Part shown: positions 28,388-34,954 of the stretch, piece by piece
Numbering within the stretch: position 1 is the stretch's first letter
How the letters are laid out: each line of letters begins with the position of its first letter
DNA from: Tritrichomonas foetus
Lineage: Eukaryota; Parabasalia; Tritrichomonadida; Tritrichomonadidae
Reading direction: 5' to 3'
Assembly (NCBI GenBank): GCA_001839685.1
Contig: MLAK01000951.1
Location: 1 to 34,954 of the forward strand
Length of the DNA: 34,954 bases
Translations under genes and position numbers: made by a program
Notes under the pieces: model-generated
Databases searched by the model: none
Told to the model about the DNA's origin: nothing
The model's input: the letters and a program-made list of their open reading frames with translations, nothing else

Positions 28388-30532
28388 TTAAACTTTCAAA
28401 TTATTTAAATCAATATAAAATTTTGGAAGTGACAGAAAATATTGAACTATTTCTAAATTATTATTATAAATTGCTTTATGAATTGGATTATATTTTTCAA
28501 TATTGAAATTGATATGTTTATTTTCACATAACATTTTGATAATCTTCATGTTGTTTTTTTCAACTGCAATATTAATTGGATTGCTTGCCCCATCAATGAC
28601 GTTTGTATCAATTGTTGATATTTTTAATAATTCTTTCACATGCCATTCCCTTTCTAATTTGCAGGCAATACAAAGAGGATGATCTCCATGTCCTTGATAA
28701 TTAACATCAATATGAGGATGTTTTAAGATTTCATGAAAAATTCGACATCTATTTTCTTTAATAGATAATACTAATGGTGATGAATAATAATGCCAGAAGT
28801 TGATATTAAAGTGTTCAATTTCATGAAATATTTGTATGATTTCCAAATAATTTTGTTTAATAGCAATAAAATATGATTCAGCAAATGTATCTGCTTGATT
28901 TCGAATAGGAGGAAATTGAATCATCTTTCGAAAAAGTTCAATCTTTTGATCGAGTATTATTTGTTTAATGATTTCTGACATTGAAATATTTCGAAAATCA
29001 GTTAACCAATCACAATATTTAAAATTTAATGATATTTCTAATAATATATAATTTAATGATTTCGATGCTTCTTCAATGATTTGATAGAAAGATGAATTTT
29101 TTGAAAGCAAATAAATCATGATTTCAAAATTATAATTCTTAATTGATTCTTTTAATAATGAATTTATTAATTGATTTATTGATTGTTTATTTTGATATAT
29201 TTGTGAATTGTTATTTATTTGATGATTTTGTTCAATATATTTCTCAAATAACCATTCAAAAATAACATTTTGATGAAATTGAATAGATCTTTCAAGATGT
29301 ATCAATTTGATATTTAATTGCTGTTGTTGATAATTTTCAATTAAATGAATGATATTAATTGATCCACCATAAATTGCATATAAGAAATCTTCTTCTGTTA
29401 TTTGTTGATCATTACTTAATAAATATTCAAAACATTTCACTGAATCAAAATAACAACAAACATTCAAATAACTAATTTCATTTGATGTTGATAGAATATT
29501 AAATTTATTATATATATTATATTTAAATGATTTTGTAAAATCGAAATCTAAAGCTTTCGAAATTTCTTGAAATTCTTCAATATTATCTTTCATCAATATT
29601 TCAAATAATAAAGCAGGATGAATTCCTTCTTTAATATGTTTTTTATGCAGAGATAAATCGATTTCATTATTAAAATGATCAGAGAATATATCTTGGAAAA
29701 GTGGATTATATTGATTTGACATTTCATTTTTCAAAATCATTTTTCTATCAAATAATTCACGAAGAACGAAACAATTCAATTTCTCTAAATCTTTCTGCTC
29801 GTATAAATTACAATGGCGGGAATAATTACATAACTTGTATTTATCCTTTCCAATTAATAGTAATAATTTCTCAAGAAGACCTGAAAAATTTTGTGATAGT
29901 AATTTGAATAATTTTATCAAAATAGGAATTTGAAAAGGTCGAATATTACAAACATGATAAAAGAAACAAGTCAATAACAAGTCATCAATAATTTTTGAAT
30001 TTGATAAATCGGAAAAAGATGAAAAAGAATTTGTTTTGGTAGATTCAATTATTGAAGAAGAAGATGATGATGATGAAGTGTTCAGAAGAATCATTAGAAT
30101 TTGTTCAGATGTTTCATCAAAATTATCTTCATTCAATTCAAGGAATAAAGATATAATTTGTTTTTGAAAAATTATTTCTTGATTTGTTGAAATAATTTTA
30201 TAATTATAATTATATGTTTCTATCTGTTGAAGTAATGAATCAATTTGAAAAAAATTGGCGAAATAATAAAAAAGTTCATTATTTGCTGTTGAAACATCAA
30301 CGAAGCCATTTTCAAAATAAGATTTCAAATATTCATAATCTGAACCGTATTTAATTGTAAATTTTTTCAATTCTTCATTTTCAACAATAATTTTTTGAAC
30401 ATGTTCATTCAACAACAAATTGTCGAAAATTAATTTGCTTTTCTCCATCATCATGATTTTATTTGTTCTAAATGATCGTCCATTAATCACTATTTCAAAG
30501 TCCATTGCAACATCTCCATCAATTCCTTCCAT
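28388..30532 (-). CDS. BTB-like / DUF3447 ankyrin-repeat protein (probably truncated)
   Basis: This 714-aa member of the expanded trichomonad family starts at an ATG with an Inr-like motif 14 nt upstream. The N-terminal region at about 10-110 is BTB-like (DFEIVINGRSFRTNKIMMME ... FENGFVDVSTANNELFYYFA). A Ser-run linker covers 153-160. DUF3447-type helices with a GGSINIIHLI core lie in the middle. At least four ankyrin repeats follow in the last 130 residues (SPLVLSIKENRCRIFHEIL, HPLCIACKLEREWHVKELL, NPINIAVEKNNMKIIKML, NPIHKAIYNNNLEIVQYFL). The role is unknown; ankyrin arrays bind proteins. The ORF stops at 28388, but ankyrin sequence continues in another frame for another 0.8 kb. The gene has therefore lost its C-terminus or is wholly a pseudogene with an intact 5' part. 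Confidence 0.8.
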   Translation of the reverse strand: MEGIDGDVAMDFEIVINGRSFRTNKIMMMEKSKLIFDNLLLNEHVQKIIVENEELKKFTIKYGSDYEYLKSYFENGFVDVSTANNELFYYFANFFQIDSLLQQIETYNYNYKIISTNQEIIFQKQIISLFLELNEDNFDETSEQILMILLNTSSSSSSSSIIESTKTNSFSSFSDLSNSKIIDDLLLTCFFYHVCNIRPFQIPILIKLFKLLSQNFSGLLEKLLLLIGKDKYKLCNYSRHCNLYEQKDLEKLNCFVLRELFDRKMILKNEMSNQYNPLFQDIFSDHFNNEIDLSLHKKHIKEGIHPALLFEILMKDNIEEFQEISKALDFDFTKSFKYNIYNKFNILSTSNEISYLNVCCYFDSVKCFEYLLSNDQQITEEDFLYAIYGGSINIIHLIENYQQQQLNIKLIHLERSIQFHQNVIFEWLFEKYIEQNHQINNNSQIYQNKQSINQLINSLLKESIKNYNFEIMIYLLSKNSSFYQIIEEASKSLNYILLEISLNFKYCDWLTDFRNISMSEIIKQIILDQKIELFRKMIQFPPIRNQADTFAESYFIAIKQNYLEIIQIFHEIEHFNINFWHYYSSPLVLSIKENRCRIFHEILKHPHIDVNYQGHGDHPLCIACKLEREWHVKELLKISTIDTNVIDGASNPINIAVEKNNMKIIKMLCENKHINFNIEKYNPIHKAIYNNNLEIVQYFLSLPKFYIDLNNLKV

Positions 30533-30543
30533 TTTTGATTTAT

Positions 30544-30548
30544 AATGA
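30544..30548 (-). promoter_or_regulatory. Initiator-like motif (TCATT) of the ankyrin gene
   Basis: On the minus strand TCATTATA lies 14 nt upstream of the ATG at 30532. This is the closest match in the window to the trichomonad Inr and suggests that the gene was, or is, transcribed. Confidence 0.5.
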
Positions 30549-31074
30549 TTCTTAATAATAATAATAATAATATCTCATTCATTGAAATTCTATCATTCTT
30601 TCTCAAATTTTATATGACTCATTTCAAATTTCAATTGGCAGCTATTCTTTTACAGATTGATCAAAAATATTTGCCTCGATTGGTCAATTCAAAAGTTACA
30701 ATTAGAAATTGCCAATGACGTTTCAACCAATCTCAAGAACTATACATTATTATATGAATGAAAGACAATTAATGAAAACGTGAAAAAGAGAAATCAATTC
30801 AAAAGAGAAGTGAAATCCAGCAAACAATCATCAATGAAGTGAAAAATTCAAACAGAGGTACTTCAACTCGCGAATAAACATTTTTGTTAAAAAATATTAT
30901 TGGCTATGTATTATCGAAGTATTTGTAACAGATATAGCATCATCAAAATAAAGAAAATAATGTAAATTGAGAATCAAAATATTCTATATAAATATCCATT
31001 TATTCCAAATAATTCTGATATAAAATAATATTGATGAAAAAAATTTGATAATAAAAAAGTTTTTATTCAATTTA
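30549..31074. other. Intergenic, no gene seen
   Basis: AT-rich spacer between the ankyrin gene and the inserted element. There is no ORF, RNA-like fold or convincing repeat. Confidence 0.45.
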
Positions 31075-31084
31075 CTCCTATATA
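31075..31084 (+). repeat. Left target-site duplication (CTCCTATATA)
   Basis: This 10-bp sequence is repeated in the same orientation at 31717-31726. It directly abuts the left inverted repeat of the 632-bp element, as a target-site duplication would. Confidence 0.75.
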
Positions 31085-31716
31085 GAACGTATGAAACTTA
31101 GCATATTTTAATATATGCATTAGTAAATGTATTATATTAAAGAACAACCACAATAATATACTTTATTCTGGAAATGATCAAGATATTCAGAGATAAAAAT
31201 GAGACTAGTTGAATAAAACAATAATTCAAAAAGTGGATTTTCGGTATCACTTTCATATCTTTTTATTTCTTCTACAGATTTCTCTAAAAATGTGGATAAT
31301 TTAAGGATAATATTTACTAATTCTAAAATCTGAAAATTGGGGAAAAGATTGATGATAATGATAATAATTCCATGAAATTGTCAGTTTTTCTATATCTTCT
31401 ACAGAATGAACCAATATTTTTGCCAAGAGATGAAAAGGAAGTACCTGTTTATCTATTAATTCATGAATTGCTTGGGCTTTGGTACATATTTCTTTAAGAG
31501 TTGGTATTCCATTCATATTTATCAAAAAAAAGTGATTTATCGTATCATAGAAAATATTTTACGTCATTCAAATAGGCAAAAGTAAGAAAGGCAATTTTCT
31601 AAAAATCTGTCGAAAATTTTTGCGAAAAAATTCTTGACTGTATTTTCTTCTCATTGTGAAATAAGTATTAGCAAAAGCTAAGCAAAATAAGACAAATGGG
31701 GAGTTTCATACGTTCT
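31085..31716. mobile_element. 632-bp non-autonomous transposon, Mutator-like by TSD length
   Basis: The ends are GAACGTATGAAACT at 31085-31098 and its exact reverse complement at 31702-31715, a 14-bp terminal inverted repeat. Both sides are flanked by the direct repeat CTCCTATATA; on the right one extra T separates the two. An inverted repeat nested inside a direct repeat is the signature of cut-and-paste insertion. A duplication of about 10 bp fits Mutator-like elements (usually 8-11 bp) and not Tc1/mariner (TA). No transposase is inside. The cargo is an interrupted ORF on the minus strand (31132-31516). The identical direct repeats suggest a fairly recent insertion. Superfamily assignment is inference. 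Confidence 0.7.
31132..31516 (-). pseudogene. Interrupted ~127-codon ORF carried by the transposon, unidentified
   Basis: The minus strand opens at ATG 31516 with NGIPTLKEICTKAQAIHEL and KILVHSVEDIEKL. Near 31370 coherent protein sequence passes to another frame: FPNFQILELVNIILKLSTFL, EKSVEEIKRYESDTENPLFE, then TSLIFISEYLDHFQNK, ending at TAA 31132-31134. A one-base indel explains this. A phase-compatible GT-AG intron (CAG/GTACTT near 31443 to TTTTCAG/ATT near 31330) would also restore the frame, but it lacks the trichomonad 3' intron motif. The two halves share an internal repeat (HSVEDIEKL and KSVEEIKRY). The predicted product is all-helical. I do not recognise the family; it may be a captured host gene fragment. 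Confidence 0.5.
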
Positions 31717-31726
31717 CTCCTATATA
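31717..31726 (+). repeat. Right target-site duplication (CTCCTATATA)
   Basis: This is the second copy of the 10-bp direct repeat flanking the transposon. It runs straight into AAAAGG, so the empty site would have read CTCCTATATAAAAGG. Confidence 0.75.
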
Positions 31727-31784
31727 AAAGGTTTACATCGTGGTCCACATCCCAAAGGTCTGTGGACCACTCTGATAAACCTTT
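31727..31784. repeat. Strong GC-rich hairpin (imperfect 58-bp palindrome)
   Basis: A perfect 10-bp stem, GTGGTCCACA (31740-31749) with TGTGGACCAC (31761-31770), closes an 11-base loop. An outer 9-bp stem, AAAGGTTTA (31727-31735) with TAAACCTTT (31776-31784), flanks it. A further hairpin TTTGAG...CTCAAA follows at 31814-31832 in a GC-rich patch. On the minus strand 31859-31668 is also open for 63 codons across this region (SQIGGGYSGVPGKGLSEWS). A structured RNA, a fold-back element or a foreign coding scrap are all possible. Confidence 0.6.
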
Positions 31785-32053
31785 CCCCGGTACTCCCGAA
31801 TAACCGCCGCCGATTTGAGAAGTGCGCTCAAAAAGTTTGTGTTTTTGAGTTATTTTCAATTTTTTGTATGTATTTACATAGGAAACAAGCTATAGTTCGC
31901 CTCAATCATTTCTTGAAACAGAATTAAAAGCGCATTTATTTCAATTGACACGTGATGTCAGTTGATTAATTAAATCACAAGTTGGTGGATTAAAAACATC
32001 AGATAGACTAGTTGCTAATGTCAAGAACAAAGAAATAATCAGATAGACTAATT

Positions 32054-34208
32054 NTAATTTTTTCTGGAACTACTTGATGTCAAATATTCACAAGTTCAAT
32101 AGATTAGTTGGTGCAATATAGAAATGATGCACAGAAAGAGACACAGCAATAACATCATCATAATGAAAACATGGAATCCATAAATCAGCTGCAATGGCAA
32201 CAAAAGATCTCATTTAATAATATTCAGAACAATTGAANNTTGTGACAATGTCAAATGCATTATTTGTTGATCTTCATTCTTTAGCTAAATCAAAAAGAAG
32301 TCNTGTTGCTTGGTCAGTGAGTAAGTGGGAGATAATTGAAACAATTCTAGTTNGTTTAAAACTNCTTGCATTAGNGTGAATGAACTCTTAGAACGAATCT
32401 AAAGAAAAATAAGCATTGATAANCTGCAACTGCGAGTGGTTCAGTTGATTGAAGAATATACTGAAGAATATAGGTTGAGCAACTTCAGCATTATTGTTTG
32501 TTATTTGATCTACATCTAATAAGGTTGNAATTGCAACTTCAGCAACTCAGATAATGAGCTTAACCAATCCCATTGTAAACATAATTGCGAAGAATTCCGT
32601 GATTGGCAGTTAAATATATATTCATCCCAGGGTTTTTATATACATTGATTTTCGATTACAAACTGTTTNACTGAATCATTGTGTTTATGAAGTTTGCNTA
32701 AAACTTTAAAGCTAATCACTTTGCTTATAACTAAGCAAGGAACATAATTCANCAAACCAAAACAAATTGGAAACAATTAAAACAAGATAAGTGCCATTAG
32801 TATCATGAATATCATGATTTTTTTGTCAATCACCATTTCATGCTAAAACTGTCNAGCCCAAATCAAAACACCATTAAATGATGCTAAATAATGTTCTTTG
32901 GGTGGTTCAGATAATAGCCTACNTGTTGATAAATCTAAACTTTTTAACGTTGCAATGATAAGACTGTCTCCTACNAAATAAGAATTAGGAATCAATGGTG
33001 AAACACCATTCGGCAATGTANGAAACATGAGAGGANATTCACCAAGAACTGCAGCAAAAGTCACTGGATGAGTCAGATGACTTCCACTAATTTGATTCAA
33101 TATGGTATTGTGTGGAGGTGCATACTCTACATCGCTTAAAAATGTAGAATTNGAAAGGCGTTGCAAGTCAAATGGCACTAAACAGGATACTTTAAAAGCA
33201 TTCCGAAAAGTTTCTCCTGGAAGAGAATTCCATGCATCGATAAAAGCTTGACACATTGCTCGTCTAAGCTGTCCAGTTCGCGAGAGTGTTGGCATTTCAT
33301 TNATTATTCGAATTAAATAAGAGTTAAAGATTTTTCGATATTTAGATTTCAGTGAGTGAGCGACGATCANGTCGAAAGGTTGTAAAAGGTGCGTTGTATG
33401 CGAAGGCAGTATCAGAATTTGAACATTATGTTGAATTAGATACAAAAGAACCGACTTATTTAGGCGGCTGTGACCATCTAATATTAGAAGTGCAGGACTC
33501 ATTGATATATTATTGGGAAGCGTCAAGCGATAAATAGATAAGTGATGACAAAAATGAACCGCAAACGCATAGAATGAACCAGATGTTTGCCACCCATTGC
33601 ACGTACTCGAAAAAGTTGCTTCATGTATCAGATCTGAACAGTCTTGTGGGAGATTTTTCACAGCTGGGAGTGTTATAAATAAAGGAAACGCTTTCCCAAT
33701 TGAATTGAACGCACCTGTAGCAGTTATGTGTAATTCATTCCTGTTTAAAGGAATATGAGGATTATTATTGTACATCGTTACCAATTTTAACAGCATTCTC
33801 TTGTTTTCAATGCCTGTTTCATCGGCATTAAAAATTAATGCAGGGTTAAATGATTTTAGAAGAACTTGGTGTTGATTCATGAAATTCATAATTCTAATTC
33901 TATTACAGGCACCTATCCTGACAGTATCTACATACGTGCCATATGATACATTGAGATCATATTTCTCTGAAAAGTATTTAACCCAGTTTTTAGGGACAGG
34001 CTCATATATTTTATCAATTAACCTTTCAGCTAACTTAGAGTGGTTGTTCCGATGCAAGAAGTTTACAGCCTTTTCATATCGTTCCCTATGTAAATTNTGT
34101 GCGAAGTTTGCAACATCTTCAGTTGTTGTGAAATCATTGCTCTTTTCAATAGAATCAATATAAGAAAGCAAGCGATTTTCATCTGCTTGACATAAATAAG
34201 GGAAATCN
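32054..34208. repeat. Collapsed high-copy repeat with scattered ambiguous bases
   Basis: Single N's (one pair at 32238-32239) occur at irregular intervals from 32054 to 34208 and nowhere else apart from the 147-N gap. This is what a consensus of many slightly different copies looks like. The transposase lies in its right part, so the repeat is probably a multicopy transposon with attached sequence. Its ends are not clear; no inverted repeat pair was found. Confidence 0.65.
32070..32582 (-). pseudogene. Degenerate coding-like stretch left of the transposase
   Basis: From an ATG at 32582 down to a stop at 32070-32072 one minus frame reads 170 codons with only five internal stops, fewer than expected in such AT-rich DNA. 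It includes LLDVDQITNNNAEVAQPIFF and FVAIAADLWIPCFHYDDVIA. The plus strand is also partly open here (FVDLHSLAKSKRS, WSVSKWEIIETIL), so the sense strand is uncertain. The family is not recognised. It may be a dead passenger gene of the repeat. Confidence 0.3.
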
Positions 34209-34462
34209 CCCTTATTACAACCAAAATCCGGATGAGGTGACCATTTAAGATGCAATGCAGTTCGTACGATCGCAGTTTGAAGTTTCTCGAAAGATCGAAG
34301 ATGAAAACGCTGATCATTTGCTGTTTGAGAAAATTTTTGAATATAGCGAAGTGAGTGTCCATTTCTTATCAATTGCTTTAAAACGTTTTGTATTTTAAAC
34401 AATGTGTCATCGTGGTTTAAGAGGTCATTTGGATCACACCAATTGAGTTCTACCTCTTCCAT
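32843..34462 (-). CDS. pogo/Tigger-type DDE transposase (DD34D)
   Basis: This 539-aa DDE_1-superfamily endonuclease cuts and pastes its element. The catalytic aspartates are visible: D214 in FNADETGI, D329 in LLILDGHSRL, and D364 in THLLQPFD. There are 34 residues between the last two, which fits the pogo branch. The N-terminal 200 residues are helical and include a CENP-B/Tc5-like DNA-binding region (DENRLLSYIDSIEKS and onward). The C-terminal 170 residues lack known domains. The frame starts at ATG 34462 and ends at TAG. Ten codons contain an N, so intactness cannot be judged: some, such as the NGA near the C-terminus, could be stops. It sits in a collapsed multicopy repeat and probably represents a consensus rather than one real locus. 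Confidence 0.85.
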   Translation of the reverse strand: MEEVELNWCDPNDLLNHDDTLFKIQNVLKQLIRNGHSLRYIQKFSQTANDQRFHLRSFEKLQTAIVRTALHLKWSPHPDFGCNKXDFPYLCQADENRLLSYIDSIEKSNDFTTTEDVANFAXNLHRERYEKAVNFLHRNNHSKLAERLIDKIYEPVPKNWVKYFSEKYDLNVSYGTYVDTVRIGACNRIRIMNFMNQHQVLLKSFNPALIFNADETGIENKRMLLKLVTMYNNNPHIPLNRNELHITATGAFNSIGKAFPLFITLPAVKNLPQDCSDLIHEATFSSTCNGWQTSGSFYAFAVHFCHHLSIYRLTLPNNISMSPALLILDGHSRLNKSVLLYLIQHNVQILILPSHTTHLLQPFDXIVAHSLKSKYRKIFNSYLIRIXNEMPTLSRTGQLRRAMCQAFIDAWNSLPGETFRNAFKVSCLVPFDLQRLXNSTFLSDVEYAPPHNTILNQISGSHLTHPVTFAAVLGEXPLMFXTLPNGVSPLIPNSYXVGDSLIIATLKSLDLSTXRLLSEPPKEHYLASFNGVLIWAXQF

Positions 34463-34903
34463 TCAAAAAAAAAGAATGGTTTCTCTTTTCTGAATAAACT
34501 GAAAATTTTGTGATACTTTTTTAAAAAATTCGGACTTTTTCTTTGAATTAGCATGCTGCTTTTTTTCTGAAGAACTAACAAATTTCTTCTTAAAAAAACC
34601 CAATCTGGAGCACAATAGAAAATTTTCAATAAGAAATAGTTTGATTTATTTATCAAAAAGTTCTCCTGCTCCAGTATCTTTGTATAGTGCTCCAGAATCT
34701 TGGGGTATACTTTATAGAAAAAAAAAATCGAAATTGAATGTAAAGAATAAAAGTATTCAAATTTTTTAAAAACGAAATTGAATTTTTCTCTTTCCTTTTT
34801 AAGGTTTCTAAATGAATAAAGAAATTAATTATTGAATATACAAATGAACAAATTTTGTAAAATCATGATATAAGTTGTAAATTCATTTATTGTGTTGTCA
34901 TTA
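34463..34903. other. Right flank of the transposase
   Basis: AT-rich sequence with A and T runs. There is no ORF of note and no inverted partner to sequence left of the transposase, so the element's end is not defined. Confidence 0.4.
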
Positions 34904-34954
34904 CATTCATTATAATGTTGTTGCATTCATTATATTCTCATTGCATTCATTATA
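34904..34954 (+). repeat. 20-bp-period tandem repeat cut by the window end
   Basis: CATTCATTATA begins at 34904, 34924 and 34944, an exact 20-bp period. The intervening bases (for example TTGCATTCATTATATTCTCA) are similar in the last two copies. The array may extend past the window. Confidence 0.75.

Noticed and set aside
1..34954. CRISPR arrays, tRNA and rRNA genes, bacterial-type operons
   Set aside because: No regularly spaced direct repeats with unique spacers, no cloverleaf-compatible sequence and no rRNA signature were seen, and the gene content is eukaryotic.

Overview
The window looks like nuclear DNA of an AT-rich parabasalid protist, most likely Tritrichomonas foetus or a close relative. 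The reasons are intronless genes of up to 6.2 kb, very short 5' leaders with a TCATT/TCATA initiator-like motif 14-37 nt before several start codons, TAAA-type poly(A) signals on or just after some stops, and typical trichomonad families (BTB/ankyrin DUF3447 proteins, BTB-BACK-F5/8C proteins, two-repeat Myb proteins). TGA is used as a genuine stop. The species call is inference; nothing here fixes it.

Layout: 1-562 holds decayed coding scraps. 563-1222 is an intact VAMP7-type longin R-SNARE. 1721-2616 is a broken BTB-BACK-F5/8C gene followed by a poly(A) tract. 3014-4216 (-) is a two-repeat Myb protein. 5545-10989 (-) is a huge helical-repeat protein that I read as Furry/Tao3/Mor2-like, head to head across 1.1 kb with a 2067-aa HUWE1/Tom1-type HECT ubiquitin ligase (12093-18296, +). 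18297-20744 is gene-poor, with a decayed ORF and a 147-base assembly gap. 20745-21659 is a PP2A/PP4/PP6-type phosphatase whose C-terminus ends in Ser instead of Leu. 21831-21989 is a tiny GC-rich element with terminal inverted repeats. 22468-25161 is a probable VPS9-domain (Rab5-type GEF) protein. 26435-27001 is a small ubiquitin-like-domain protein followed by 68 consecutive A's. 27567-30532 (-) is a BTB/DUF3447 ankyrin gene whose 3' part is frameshifted.

From 31 kb on the window is mobile and repetitive. A 632-bp insertion (31085-31716) has 14-bp terminal inverted repeats and a 10-bp target-site duplication, resembles a non-autonomous Mutator-like element, and carries an interrupted ~127-codon ORF. 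It landed beside a strong GC-rich hairpin (31727-31784). 32054-34208 is peppered with single ambiguous bases, as if many near-identical copies had been collapsed, and includes a pogo-type DD34D transposase (32843-34462, -). The window ends in a 20-bp-period tandem repeat.

The intact genes are housekeeping functions in vesicle fusion (SNARE, VPS9), ubiquitin pathways (HECT, ubiquitin-like), morphogenesis and signalling (Furry-like, PP2A-like) and transcription (Myb). I see no operon or shared pathway beyond the two trafficking genes. The SNARE, Myb and PP2A-like genes are richer in G/C-ending codons than the HECT, VPS9, Furry-like and ankyrin genes, which suggests (inference) higher expression.
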